The notes under the pieces were generated by a model. It was not told the origin of the DNA and searched no databases. It worked only from the letters and a program-made list of their open reading frames with translations. This document shows, in pieces, positions 1 to 8,896 of a DNA stretch of 64,000 nucleotides; the stretch's first letter is position 1; each line of letters begins with the position of its first letter. A program made the translations under genes and the position numbers. Location: the NCBI RefSeq assembly GCF_002968635.1, contig NZ_PVBN01000004.1, positions 372,001 through 436,000 on the forward strand, written 5' to 3'. Origin of the DNA: Neorhizobium alkalisoli (GTDB lineage Bacteria > Pseudomonadota > Alphaproteobacteria > Rhizobiales > Rhizobiaceae).

Positions 1-91
1 TTTCTCCATCCGGAATCTGCTCTGTACGGGAGCGATTCCTGTGGCCCAGGTCGCTTGAATTGCGACCGCCCGATCATTCCATCGTTTTCAC

Positions 92-1027
92 TCAGTCCGG
101 CAGCGGAATGTACTCATTCCGGTCGCCGACTGGCAAATCGAAGCGGCCCTTGCCCCAGTTTCCGGCGCGCCATTCGGCCTTGGCCTCTTCGATGCGCTCC
201 TTGGATGAGGCGACGAAGTTCCACCAGATGTAACGGGGGCCTGAAAAGGTCGCGCCGCCGAGGATCATTAGCCGCGCGCCTCGGTCGCCGGCGGCGACAG
301 TGATCTTGTCGCCGGGCCGGAAGACCATCATCCGAGTTTCCTCGTATTCCTGCCCGGCGATCGAAATGGAGCCGTCGACGATGTAGATGCCTCTGTCCTC
401 GTGATCGTCCGGCATCGGCAATCGACATCCCGCTTCCAATGTCACATCGGCATAAAACGTCTCGGACAGCATCCTCGCGGGCGCGTTCTTGCCGTAGGCG
501 TTACCGAGGATAAGCCGCACCGAGACGCCGCTATCCTCGATCATCGGAAGCGATCCTTTGCCATAGTGCTCAAACAATGGCGCCATGTCCTCTTGCGCAT
601 CGGGCAGCGCTAGCCAGGTCTGGATACCGAACAGGCTGTTCGGACCGCTCCGGGCCGTCGCCGACGTGCGCTCCGAATGCGTCACGCCGCGCCCGGCGAC
701 CATCCAGTTCAATTCGCCCGGGCGGATGATCTGGTCGGCACCTGTGCTGTCCCGATGATGGAAGTCACCGCGAAACAGGTAGGTGACGGTGCCCAGACCT
801 GTATGCGGATGCGGCCGGACGTCAACGCCTTGTCCAGTCAGGAACTCGGCAGGTCCGGCCTGGTCGAAGAAGATAAATGGGCCGACCATCTGCCGCTTCG
901 GCGCCGGTAAGGCGCGATGGACTTCGAAGTCACCCAGGTCGCGGGATCGCGGAATGATGAGTGTCTCGATCCCGTCGATGTCCACCTCATCGGCGGAGCC
1001 GGGTTCGATTGCCGGGTTCCAACTCAT
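92..1027 (-). CDS. Pirin family protein (bicupin)
   Basis: 311 residues, the usual size for a pirin. The N-terminal cupin carries 'HPHTG' (residues 73-77) and 'THSE' (116-119). In pirins these supply the three His and one Glu that bind the metal, so the metal site looks intact. Bacterial pirins are redox or quercetinase-like enzymes or regulators; the substrate here cannot be read. The gene is downstream of, and on the same strand as, a LysR regulator that is divergent from an isochorismatase-type hydrolase. The three probably form one small redox or aromatic-compound response locus (inference). The family is firm, the role is not. Confidence 0.93.
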   Translation of the reverse strand: MSWNPAIEPGSADEVDIDGIETLIIPRSRDLGDFEVHRALPAPKRQMVGPFIFFDQAGPAEFLTGQGVDVRPHPHTGLGTVTYLFRGDFHHRDSTGADQIIRPGELNWMVAGRGVTHSERTSATARSGPNSLFGIQTWLALPDAQEDMAPLFEHYGKGSLPMIEDSGVSVRLILGNAYGKNAPARMLSETFYADVTLEAGCRLPMPDDHEDRGIYIVDGSISIAGQEYEETRMMVFRPGDKITVAAGDRGARLMILGGATFSGPRYIWWNFVASSKERIEEAKAEWRAGNWGKGRFDLPVGDRNEYIPLPD

Positions 1028-1201
1028 GCACGCGATCCTCTCCTAGCTTCCGGAATGCTGAAACTGACGCGCGACGGCCCGTCGAGCTAGCCCCACGACA
1101 CGTCAAGCTGTGTCGCAGGAAGTGGAACGTGCGGGCCATGTCGCCGAAGTAGTGCCAACGTCCAGCGAAGGTCATAGACCAGGCTTCGTACCGTTCGTGT
1201 C

Positions 1202-2095
1202 CTAGGGGTCGAGACCCCAAATATCTGGATTCAGTTTGAAATGCTCAGTCAGCATCTCGGTTAGCACTGACACTTTCCGCGCGGGATACTGGCCCGGCGG
1301 ACGGACGACATACGCACCTGCTGCCGGTACCGGATAGCGTGTCATGATCGGAACGAGCGCGCCGGAGGCCACATAGTCATGTATGATGCAATCGGGGAGC
1401 CAGGCGATGCCGAGGCCTGCCGCCGCCGCGGCCGCAAGTGCCATAGCGTTGTCGGCCTTGAACCTGCCCTGCGGCTGAACCGTGACAATCCTGCTGCCAT
1501 CCATGAATTGCCAGGTTTCTGTTCCCTGCATGAGGGCCTGATGGGTAACAAGGTCGTCTGGCGTCTCAGGTGAACCGTGCGCCTCGATATAGGCCGGGCT
1601 TGCGACAAGCTTGCCATGGAACGGCCCGACGCGCTTCGCGATCAAATTGGAATCCTGAAGGTAGCCAGCCCGGATCGCGCAATCGAAACCTTCGGCGATG
1701 AGATCGACGAAACGATCACTGTAGTAGGTATGGATGTGGAGCTTTGGGTGCTGGCGCGCCATTTCAGCAAGCACGGGGGCGAAGTGGGTCGGGCCGAAAG
1801 TAAGCGGCATGGCAACCCGCAGGCGGCCGCGGAGATCACCGCTCGGAAGGATCGCTTCTCTGGCGGCGTCGATCTCGGCGGTGGCCCGGGCCGAATGGTC
1901 CCTGAACGTGATTCCCGCTTCCGTGAGTGCGGCGCCCCGCGTCGTCCGCGCAAGGAGTTGGACGCCAAGCTCGGCTTCAATCCGAAAGAGACGCCGGCTG
2001 ACGATCGATTTGGAGACGCCGAGCCGGCGAGCGGCCGCCGATACGCCTCCTGCATCGGCCACTGCCACGAATGTCTGCAGATCTTCGATGTCCAT
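1202..2095 (-). CDS. LysR family transcriptional regulator
   Basis: 297 residues from the ATG giving 'MDIEDLQTFVAVADAGG'. A longer upstream reading frame exists, but this start matches the family N-terminus. The winged helix-turn-helix covers about residues 1-60 ('GVSAAARRLGVSKSIVSRR'), followed by a periplasmic-binding-protein-like effector domain. It is divergent from the hydrolase at 2250, and the 154-bp spacer is the expected site for autorepression and effector-dependent activation. LysR regulators usually control the divergent neighbour, so the isochorismatase-like hydrolase and perhaps the downstream pirin are the likely targets. The effector is unknown. Confidence 0.93.
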   Translation of the reverse strand: MDIEDLQTFVAVADAGGVSAAARRLGVSKSIVSRRLFRIEAELGVQLLARTTRGAALTEAGITFRDHSARATAEIDAAREAILPSGDLRGRLRVAMPLTFGPTHFAPVLAEMARQHPKLHIHTYYSDRFVDLIAEGFDCAIRAGYLQDSNLIAKRVGPFHGKLVASPAYIEAHGSPETPDDLVTHQALMQGTETWQFMDGSRIVTVQPQGRFKADNAMALAAAAAAGLGIAWLPDCIIHDYVASGALVPIMTRYPVPAAGAYVVRPPGQYPARKVSVLTEMLTEHFKLNPDIWGLDP

Positions 2096-2249
2096 TCCAG
2101 CGTTCCCCGCTCCGCGACACAGCTTGCCTGACTTTGACACTATTGCACCATCAGGCGGAACGGTAAATTGCATTCTGCCAACGTCTCCCGCGGACGTGTG
2201 CCTCTCTTGAACCCATCGCCATCCATGGCGGCAGAGAAAGGAAGTCTTG

Positions 2250-2894
2250 ATGACCCTCCGTAACGGCCTCGATTCTCTTCTTCGTCCCGAAGATTCAGTC
2301 CTCGTTCTGATCGACCATCAGCCCTACCAGCTCGCAAATCTCAACAGCCATGATCCGCACATGGTGGTCAACAACACGACCGCGCTGGCGAAGCTAGCAA
2401 AAGCCTTCAATGTTCCGACCATTCTCACGAGCGTGATCGCGGCGCGCGGTGGTCATCTCTTTAAGCAAATCACCGACGTATTTCCGGACCAGGAAGTCAT
2501 CGATCGCACCTGGGTGAACACTTGGCAGGACGAGACCGTGGTGAACGTCGTCAAGGCGACCGGCCGCAAGCAGCTGATCATCGCCGGCCTGTGGACCGAG
2601 GTTTGCGTCGCAATGCCTGTGATCCAGGCCGCCGGTGAAGGCTGGGACGTGAGCGTGATCACCGACGCGTCGGGCGGGATTTCGAAGGAGTCTCACGAAG
2701 TTGCCATCCAGCGAATGATCGCAGCCGGCGCGAACGTGATGACCGCGATGGCGCTGGCCGGCGAATGGCAACGCGATTGGGCACGTACCCAGCATGTCGA
2801 GGCGCTGACCGAGATTCTCATCCAGCACTTCGGCGGCAGCGGCATCGCGTATCTTTGGGAGCAGCAGCTTCTCAACACGCCAGTGGCTGGCTGA
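2250..2894 (+). CDS. Isochorismatase-family cysteine hydrolase (YcaC-like)
   Basis: 214 residues. The ATG at 2250 follows 'gaaaggaag'; a TTG directly before it is a less likely start. The family nucleophilic Asp is in 'LVLIDHQPYQ' and the catalytic Cys in 'GLWTEVCVAMP'. The overall pattern is that of the YcaC-like branch of isochorismatase hydrolases, which cleave amide or similar bonds in small molecules; the true substrate is rarely known. Divergent from the LysR regulator, which probably controls it. Confidence 0.92.
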   Translation: MTLRNGLDSLLRPEDSVLVLIDHQPYQLANLNSHDPHMVVNNTTALAKLAKAFNVPTILTSVIAARGGHLFKQITDVFPDQEVIDRTWVNTWQDETVVNVVKATGRKQLIIAGLWTEVCVAMPVIQAAGEGWDVSVITDASGGISKESHEVAIQRMIAAGANVMTAMALAGEWQRDWARTQHVEALTEILIQHFGGSGIAYLWEQQLLNTPVAG

Positions 2895-3029
2895 TCCCCG
2901 CCGGCGCGGCGAGCATTTCGGTGAGGGCCGGAATCGATCCGGTTGTCGGGGTCAAAGCCCCCGGATTCCAGGCTGTCGAAGGACGAGGCGGTCGTAGCTG
3001 CCGGATGCCAAGCCGGACAGCTACGCTGA

Positions 3030-3359
3030 CTAGACCAACACCGTTATCTTCCCCTTCATATTGGGATGAAATCGACAGTAGTAGTCGACGCTGTCGCCGG
3101 CAGCCGCCACATGCGTCGCCACTTCTTTTGGGGGGATAAGGACCTCCCAGCTGCTTTTTACCGTCGCAGTGTGGGCGAAGGCATCCTTGTTGGTCCACTC
3201 GATGATTTGGCCGGCCTTTACCTCGATATCGGCCGGCAGGAAGGCCAGTTTTTCGATTACCACATGGACCGTGCCGTCATGGGCGCGGGTTGGGGAGTTG
3301 CCCGCGAGCAAGGTGGCGCCTGCCGCGAGAAGCTGCCTGCGGTTAAGGAGAGCCGTCAT
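3030..3359 (-). CDS. Periplasmic cupredoxin-domain (blue copper) protein
   Basis: 109 residues. The N-terminus has twin Arg and a hydrophobic stretch ('RRQLLAAGATLLAG') ending in 'TRAHD', typical of an exported, possibly Tat-dependent, protein. The type I copper ligands are visible: His in 'AFAHTATV', then Cys, His and Met in 'YYCRFHPNMKG'. This matches amicyanin/pseudoazurin-type cupredoxins, which carry electrons in the periplasm. The start overlaps the stop of the DUF4142 gene (ATGA), so the two are translationally coupled and lie downstream of a sigma factor gene. Confidence 0.88.
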   Translation of the reverse strand: MTALLNRRQLLAAGATLLAGNSPTRAHDGTVHVVIEKLAFLPADIEVKAGQIIEWTNKDAFAHTATVKSSWEVLIPPKEVATHVAAAGDSVDYYCRFHPNMKGKITVLV

Positions 3360-3877
3360 TTCAGGTCAGCCGCGACATGCTCCGCATGCTGCTGGTGCCC
3401 CTGAAAGAGCTTTAGGCCGGTTTCCAGCAAGCGCTTCAGGTCACCATTCTCAGCAGATGGGATCAGCAGAGTTGCAAGCGCGTCATTGACTTGCTTGTGG
3501 TAAGCGATTTCACTCGCGATATAAGCCTTATCGAAGGTGACGCCGTCTAGCTTGGCAAGTTCCGCGCGTTTCTCGTCAGCCGCGTCGGTAAGCGCTTGGC
3601 TGGTGGTGTTATTCTCCGGAGTGACGTTCAGCTTCTTAGCGAGTTTCAGAGCCATTTCGTTGACGGTGGTGTGGTCTTTCTGCATAGATTCCGCAAACGC
3701 CTTGACGGCAGGGTTTTGAGTTTTCGAAAGTGCAAGTTTGGCCGCTTCCACGTCGATGACGCCGGCGCTGTAGGCTATATGGGCGATCTGCGGATCAGTC
3801 GGTTTGTCAGCTGCACTTGCAACCTGAGCGGCAAGAGAGAGGCAGGTTGCGCCGAGCACGGCAATAACGGTTTTCAT
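3356..3877 (-). CDS. DUF4142 periplasmic protein
   Basis: 173 residues with a Sec signal peptide (cleavage likely after 'VASAA'). The mature part is a long helical ferritin-like DUF4142 domain with regularly placed His and Glu, for example 'MQKDHTT' and 'QGHQQHAEHV'. DUF4142 proteins are common in rhizobia near stress genes, but their activity is unknown. The gene sits between an ECF-type sigma factor (53 bp upstream) and a cupredoxin (4-bp overlap). This suggests an envelope-stress or metal-related operon driven by the sigma factor (inference). A paralogue with a frameshift lies at 37713. Confidence 0.88.
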   Translation of the reverse strand: MKTVIAVLGATCLSLAAQVASAADKPTDPQIAHIAYSAGVIDVEAAKLALSKTQNPAVKAFAESMQKDHTTVNEMALKLAKKLNVTPENNTTSQALTDAADEKRAELAKLDGVTFDKAYIASEIAYHKQVNDALATLLIPSAENGDLKRLLETGLKLFQGHQQHAEHVAADLK

Positions 3878-3930
3878 CGGGTTCTCCTCGGCGCCGGATC
3901 GACCGCACGCCTGTTACTGTTGACGCAGGA

Positions 3931-4650
3931 TTAGATGCCAGTCTCCCGTCCGGGTTCCCGCGATTCCGCTCGTTGGAGCATTGCTATGACGGTTTCCGTC
4001 AGCCGCTCGCAGCGCGCGCCGGCAAAGGGGAAGGCGTTCATCAACACAGGACCAATCTGTGCTTCGAGCCGGGTGCGGATGAGCTTTCGGGCGCGGTGGA
4101 GTCGCGTCTTCACCGTGGCCGGTGGTAGCGCCAATGCTGCGGCCGTCTCTTCGACGCTCAGACCCTCAATAACCCGGGCGACGAAGACCAGGCGGAAGGT
4201 TTCAGGAAGCGCGTCGGTCGCCTCCTCGACAAGGTCAAGAAGCTGTCGCTGTGCGATGACTCGCTCCGGATCAGCGCTGGAAGAGCCAAGCGGGAAAGGC
4301 ACGATTTCAGCCTCCGCCGGCGCTATTATAAAGGCGGCACGTTTCAGCCGCTTCTGCGCCCGCAGACGCATCAAAGCAGCGTTGAGCGCGATGCGCGACA
4401 GCCATGTCGATAATCCGGCTTCTCCCTGAAATGTGTCGAGGCTGGCAAAGGCCCGCAAATACGTCTCTTGCAACACGTCCTCGGCATCTGCATTGTTCCG
4501 GACTACGGCTCGCACGAGCCGATAAAGACGTTGTTTATTGGACCGGATGATATTCCGGATGGCGTCCGTCTCGCCGCCGGTTGCCCGGCGAACGAGGCTT
4601 GCTTCCTCTTCGGCGACGACGGGACGGAGATTATTTCGCAAAGCTGACAT
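3931..4650 (-). CDS. RNA polymerase ECF-type sigma factor
   Basis: 239 residues from the second in-frame ATG ('MSALRNN'), chosen because AAAGGAGG lies 6 bases upstream; ATGs 2 and 14 codons earlier are alternatives. Region 2 is seen in 'NADAEDVLQETYLRAF' and region 4 in 'LSVEETAAALALPPATVKTRLHRARKLI'. The tail of about 40 residues after region 4 is longer than in minimal ECF factors. No anti-sigma gene is adjacent. The downstream genes are DUF4142 and a cupredoxin, the presumed regulon core. Confidence 0.92.
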   Translation of the reverse strand: MSALRNNLRPVVAEEEASLVRRATGGETDAIRNIIRSNKQRLYRLVRAVVRNNADAEDVLQETYLRAFASLDTFQGEAGLSTWLSRIALNAALMRLRAQKRLKRAAFIIAPAEAEIVPFPLGSSSADPERVIAQRQLLDLVEEATDALPETFRLVFVARVIEGLSVEETAAALALPPATVKTRLHRARKLIRTRLEAQIGPVLMNAFPFAGARCERLTETVIAMLQRAESREPGRETGI

Positions 4651-4761
4651 CAGCATCCTCCTTTCGATATCCGTTGATGCCGGCTCCACCAAAAGGTTCC
4701 CGCCTTTCCCTCTGTCGCCGCGGGATCAATCAAGTTGCTTCGCCCCTACCGCCGTCCTTTG

Positions 4762-5289
4762 CTACAGACCAGAATCCGCCCTGCGGCCGACAGGTGACAG
4801 TCCTAAGTCCGGCTTGACAAACACAGGACTTGGGGAAGGGGGCCGGCGCGGGTCGCAGCCGAGCATAAACCTCACCTCGTCGGCCGACTGAGCCTGCCGG
4901 AGCCCTTCTCGAATCCAGGGTGCCCGAAGTGTCCTGCACACTTTTGAAAGAGCTGGAAGGAACGAGAAACCGGCACCTCGTGGCCAGAGCAGCGTGTAAA
5001 CGAGATCGACGGCATCGTCGTCCGGCCCGTCAAAATCTATGGGCGGTTCCAAGCGGGAAAATGACGCCAAGGGTGATGGAATATCGAGCAAGGCGTGCGG
5101 GATAGCAATGCCCCGCCCGACACCTGTCGAGCCGGAACACTCACGTCGCAAAAGAGCGTGGAGGAGTGTCTTCTGGTCGAGTTTGGATCGCGGCGCCATT
5201 TTAATGGCGATTTTCGATAGAGCGGAGTGCTTGCCCTTTGTCCTTAGGTCAAGCCAAATGGCTCCTGCCGGAGGAATTTCGGAGATCAT
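4762..5289 (-). CDS. PTS EIIA(Ntr)-like protein
   Basis: 175 residues from the ATG that has GGAGG 5 bases upstream. The phosphorylated His of the EIIA mannitol/fructose/Ntr family is His65 in 'GRGIAIPHA'. Proteins of this family relay phosphate from the nitrogen-PTS and act by regulating partners such as potassium transporters or kinases. This copy has an atypical proline-rich C-terminus and lacks the neighbours of housekeeping ptsN (rpoN, hpf), so it is an accessory paralogue. Two perfect hairpins precede it (5384-5436). Confidence 0.85.
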   Translation of the reverse strand: MISEIPPAGAIWLDLRTKGKHSALSKIAIKMAPRSKLDQKTLLHALLRRECSGSTGVGRGIAIPHALLDIPSPLASFSRLEPPIDFDGPDDDAVDLVYTLLWPRGAGFSFLPALSKVCRTLRAPWIREGLRQAQSADEVRFMLGCDPRRPPSPSPVFVKPDLGLSPVGRRADSGL

Positions 5290-5383
5290 CATGGCCTCCA
5301 TGCGGACAAACGCGGTCGCGAGCCAAGGCTCGGTCGCTGTCTTTGCCCGACATGTCATTTGAATGGGCCGAAATACTACCGGC

Positions 5384-5436
5384 CCCGGACGCAACGGCTG
5401 TCGTGCGTCCGGGCTAAGCGCCTGCTTTGAGGCGCT
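5384..5436 (-). promoter_or_regulatory. Two tandem perfect hairpins upstream of the EIIA-like gene
   Basis: 5384-5393 pairs with 5404-5413 (CCCGGACGCA / TGCGTCCGGG, 10 bp). 5417-5423 pairs with 5430-5436 (AGCGCCT / AGGCGCT, 7 bp). They lie between the FMN reductase stop and the EIIA start on the minus strand. No U-run follows, so a simple intrinsic terminator is not certain; a leader structure or processing site is equally possible. Confidence 0.5.
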
Positions 5437-5533
5437 GAGGCTCTCTTCGGAGATAGAGCGTCGGAAGTTTCATCATAATATAGAAATAGTGACGACTTGA
5501 CCGAAATCAAGCTGCTCCGGCCTGCTGATGATT

Positions 5534-6106
5534 TCAGGTGGAACGAGGATAAACAGTAAGCACTCGCCGAATAAAGTCGCGGAATTCGAGCATGTAGTCA
5601 CGGAGAAACTCTGCCGTCCCCTCGACACTTACATCACCATTGTCCGAGATCAGATCCGGCTTGAACTGGATATATGCCTCAACCGCATTCATCATGGGCG
5701 AGTTGCAGAAGCTGAGAATGCTCTTTAGATGCTGCTGCCCAACAGCCGTACCGATTGCTCCCGGAGAGGTTCCGATGATCGCGGAAGGTTTTCTCGTGAA
5801 GGCGTTCTGTCCGTACGGCCGGCTCGCCCAGTCAATGGCATTCTTCAATCCGCCAGGGATGGAGCGGTTGTATTCCGGCGTGACGAATAGGACGGCGTCC
5901 ACATCGGCGATTGCGGCTTTGAAATCTTTGGCGATTTGTGGGTAGTTACTGTCATAGTCATAGCTGTATAGCGGAAGATCGCCAAAGGGTATCTCACGCA
6001 TCTGCAGTTCCGCCGGCGCAAGCCGGACGAGAGCTTTGGCCAGCTTTCGGTTGATGGAGTTTTTCGCAAGGCTTCCCACGAAGTAACCGACAGTAAATTC
6101 CGACAT
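5534..6106 (-). CDS. NADPH-dependent FMN reductase (flavodoxin fold)
   Basis: 190 residues. 'GSLAKNSINRKLA' is the FMN-phosphate loop and 'TPEYNRSIPGGLKNAIDW' the second signature of the ChrR/YieF/azoreductase-like NADPH:FMN reductases. These cytoplasmic enzymes reduce quinones, azo compounds or chromate and help resist oxidative stress. A good ribosome-binding site (aggagg-like) precedes the ATG. It lies upstream of the EIIA-like gene on the same strand, separated by two hairpins, so it is probably a separate transcript. Confidence 0.92.
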   Translation of the reverse strand: MSEFTVGYFVGSLAKNSINRKLAKALVRLAPAELQMREIPFGDLPLYSYDYDSNYPQIAKDFKAAIADVDAVLFVTPEYNRSIPGGLKNAIDWASRPYGQNAFTRKPSAIIGTSPGAIGTAVGQQHLKSILSFCNSPMMNAVEAYIQFKPDLISDNGDVSVEGTAEFLRDYMLEFRDFIRRVLTVYPRST

Positions 6107-6238
6107 TTGGTCCTCCTACTGGCTGTCAACGCAAGGGTTTATCTAAAAGCGATTCGCGGGGAGCGAGCCGCACAGAACGCAGTGGGCTGCGTAACCAAGA
6201 CTGCAACAGACGTAGGCCCGTCCTAGACCGACCTCCGC

Positions 6239-7543
6239 TCACCGTAAGGAAGAGAGGTTCTGCCGATTAGGCGTGATCCGCCACACGGTGTTTGCCATAT
6301 CGTCGGCAACTATAACCGCCCCCCGAGGGTCCACGGTCACACCCACCGGTCGACCGCGCGCCTTGCCGTCTTCCGTCAGGAAGCCGGTGGCAAAATCCAT
6401 TGGCTCGCCGGCGGGCTTACCGTCGCGAAACGGAACGAAGATCACCTTGTACCCGACAGGTGGAGTGCGGTTCCAGCTTCCGTGTTCACCGATAAATACT
6501 CCGTCGGAGAATTCGGGGCCCATTGCAGGGGTAGAAAACGCAAGGCCGAGCGCTGCTACGTGCGATCCGAGGCTGTAGTCGGGAACGAGGGCAGATGCTA
6601 CCTTCTCCGGGTCTTGGGGCTGGGCGCGCGGGTCGATATTCTGTCCCCAGTAACTGTAGGGCCACCCATAGAAGCCATTTTCCTTCACCGACGTAAGATA
6701 GTCGGGGACGAGGTTCGGACCAATCTCGTCGCGCTCGTTTACCGCAGCCCAGAGCTGCTCGGTGCCAGGCTGAATGGCGAGGGCGGTCGGGTTGCGAAGG
6801 CCAGTGGCATACGACCGATGCGCTCCAGATCGCGCCTCAACCTGCCACACTACGGCACGATCGACCTCTGCATCCATCCCGCGCTCGGTAATGTTGCTGT
6901 TCGATCCAATCCCGACAAAGAGGAAGCGGCCGTCGGCGCTGGCAGTCATTGCCTTGGTCCAGTGGTGATTGATCGCCGAGGGAAGATCGGTGACTTTGAC
7001 CGGAGGCGCGCCCGCCTGTATTTGTCCGCCTGCATAATCGAAGCGGACTAGCGCGTCCTGGTTTGCCACGTAGATGACGCCGTTGACAAAAGCCAAGCCG
7101 TACGGTGCATTCAGTTCGTTGGCGAAGATGCGACGCACTTCGTAGGTACCGTCACCGTCCATGTCGCGTAGCAGCGTCAAGCGGTTGCCGCCGCTGACGT
7201 CTGTCTTGCCGAGGCCTTTAATGTAATTCGCGATGAGGTCCTTTGGTCGCAATGAAGGCGCGCCGCCGCCGGAACCTTCGGCTACAAGAATGTCGCCATT
7301 AGGGAGGACCAGGGTTTGGCGCGGTACGGCAAGATCCGTGGCGATCGGCTTGATCTCGTAGCCAGGTGGCACCGTTGGAAGCTCGCCGTCCCACGCCGCC
7401 GGCAGGGCTATTTTCATGTCAGGTAGGAGCCCACGCTGAGGTGCCGGCAAATCCGGACTGGCCCCGTATTGCAATGCCTGAGGATCCTTGCTGCAGCTTG
7501 CCAAAAGTCCTGTGCAGGTAACGACGAGAAAGATCCGCATCAC
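6239..7543 (-). CDS. PQQ-dependent-type sugar (sorbosone) dehydrogenase lipoprotein
   Basis: 434 residues, starting with a lipoprotein signal and lipobox 'GLLASCSKD'. The rest is a beta-propeller of the glucose/sorbosone dehydrogenase family, with blades such as 'NGDILVAEG' and 'FVGIGSNSN' and a family-typical 'GEHGSWNR'. Members use PQQ or act as aldose sugar dehydrogenases in the periplasm. A DUF2231 membrane protein ends one base before the start region, so the two probably form an operon in which DUF2231 may serve as a membrane or electron-transfer partner (inference). Confidence 0.9.
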   Translation of the reverse strand: MMRIFLVVTCTGLLASCSKDPQALQYGASPDLPAPQRGLLPDMKIALPAAWDGELPTVPPGYEIKPIATDLAVPRQTLVLPNGDILVAEGSGGGAPSLRPKDLIANYIKGLGKTDVSGGNRLTLLRDMDGDGTYEVRRIFANELNAPYGLAFVNGVIYVANQDALVRFDYAGGQIQAGAPPVKVTDLPSAINHHWTKAMTASADGRFLFVGIGSNSNITERGMDAEVDRAVVWQVEARSGAHRSYATGLRNPTALAIQPGTEQLWAAVNERDEIGPNLVPDYLTSVKENGFYGWPYSYWGQNIDPRAQPQDPEKVASALVPDYSLGSHVAALGLAFSTPAMGPEFSDGVFIGEHGSWNRTPPVGYKVIFVPFRDGKPAGEPMDFATGFLTEDGKARGRPVGVTVDPRGAVIVADDMANTVWRITPNRQNLSSLR

Positions 7544-7544
7544 A

Positions 7545-7970
7545 TCACCTGCGAGCGCGAGTTCGTGCGTGGCCTGTCAACGTCGCGACAAGTGCGAGCG
7601 CGGCGGTAACAATGGAAAGATACAAGCCTGCCGGCATCGTGGCCCAGGCATCCTTGGCGTGAACCAGGGCGTTGACGAAGCCAAGTATCCACATAACAAG
7701 CAGCAAGACGAAGTAGACCGACAGTTTCAGCGCCCGGGTGGCACGATAGCGGATCATGTCAGCCAGTGCCCACACTAGGGCGAAGGCGCTCCCCAACAAT
7801 GCTCCCGCGATCAGCCAGGAGGAGAAGTTTGCCCATTGAACCTGGTATGTCTGAAAGTAGGTCAGGTCGCTCGCAAGCGCTCCAAGGAAGAGAGGGAATG
7901 AAAAGGCGAGCAAGACAGCGTGGAGGGGATGGAGCGGTGGAGCATATGATCGGGTGGATCTGACGGTCAT
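7545..7970 (-). CDS. DUF2231 four-helix membrane protein
   Basis: 141 residues from the ATG giving 'MTVRSTRSYAPPLHPLHAVL'; a longer frame upstream is not family-like. 'PLHPLHAVLLAF' is the DUF2231 signature, and four hydrophobic segments follow to the C-terminus. The family often accompanies sugar dehydrogenases and cytochromes. Here the stop is 1 bp from the start of the sorbosone-dehydrogenase-like gene, so co-translation is likely. Confidence 0.88.
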   Translation of the reverse strand: MTVRSTRSYAPPLHPLHAVLLAFSFPLFLGALASDLTYFQTYQVQWANFSSWLIAGALLGSAFALVWALADMIRYRATRALKLSVYFVLLLVMWILGFVNALVHAKDAWATMPAGLYLSIVTAALALVATLTGHARTRARR

Positions 7971-8203
7971 GTCTCTCAACCTCGCACGCGTCTGTTCGCG
8001 ATTGATCACATGGATTGTAGGGCGGTGCGGCGAATAATCCAGTGAGCAGGAAAGGTAAGCAATTGTGACAGCCCCGGAGCAAACATAGCCAAATCTTGCG
8101 CGCGATGTGTCGCAAGGCACCAACAAAGGAGTAGGGGACTCGGAACCATTTATGAAACCGGATATGGTGCCTCGCTCACAGGATGAAGGGACTGGAGGTA
8201 TCA

Positions 8204-8509
8204 ATGATCACCCCCGCTCAATGTCGCGCCGCGCGGGCACTCGTCGAGATATCGAGGGAGACCCTTGCGAAGCTGTCGGACATCGACGTCTCCGTTGTTG
8301 AGGCTTTTGAACACCGAGTGGAGAAACCCGATCCGACAACCATCACGAGGATTCAAGCGACCCTCGAGATGGCCGGAGCAGTGTTCCTCGATGAAAGCAA
8401 AGACGGCGGAGGGGTGGGTGTGCGTCTCAAGTTCGACGGTGCTTCGACGAGAAGGATTTCCATTCTCGAAGGCGAAGGTGGGATCGTCGGCTCGGATGAT
8501 GTCCCCTGA
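8204..8509 (+). CDS. Small XRE-type helix-turn-helix regulator
   Basis: 101 residues from the ATG preceded by GGAGG 6 bases upstream. 'TPAQCRAARALVEISRETLA' is the first half of an XRE helix-turn-helix and the C-terminus ends in 'AVFLDESKDGGGVGVRL'. The same layout occurs in two other genes here (16244 and 17005), so the three are paralogues. The recognition helix ('DVSVVEAFEH') differs from the others, so the DNA target probably differs. No partner toxin gene is adjacent. Confidence 0.85.
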   Translation: MITPAQCRAARALVEISRETLAKLSDIDVSVVEAFEHRVEKPDPTTITRIQATLEMAGAVFLDESKDGGGVGVRLKFDGASTRRISILEGEGGIVGSDDVP

Positions 8510-8706
8510 GCAAAGGCCAGGTGTTCTCTGCACCGACGAAGGCTGCGCACATGATCAAGGGCATTGCGCCGCGGCGAGGTCCGGGAGCTTCGCGCTGGCG
8601 CTCGCTCATTTCATCTTCACGCCGCCTTCCCTTGAGAGACGCACCGTCGCCGGTGTAGGTTGGGCCTCTCAGATAGGATAGCCTTGGGCGGCGCATTGCA
8701 CTTCCT

Positions 8707-8743
8707 CCGCTGGAGCCAATAGACCACCGGAGCGGCGTTTTTT
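8707..8743 (+). terminator. Probable intrinsic terminator
   Basis: CCGCT (8707-8711) pairs with AGCGG (8731-8735), with an inner GG/CC pairing, followed by a run of six T (8738-8743). It lies about 200 bp past the XRE gene. It may end that transcript or a short RNA of its own. Confidence 0.5.
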
Positions 8744-8896
8744 ACGGCTGGTTCGAATATAATATGCGGGTAGGCTGCCTGCTACGGCACCCCGTATTCT
8801 CGGATTTCGCGCGTGGCGCGCTCGACTTGACTTAGTGGTGCTCGCGGGCGAGGATGTGGGCACTATGAAGATCAGCGACACATTCCCTCACTCTTC

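Noticed and set aside
1..91. Possible third copy of the structured element at the window start ('tccggaatctgctctg')
   Set aside because: Only the first few bases resemble the element; neither hairpin can be formed.
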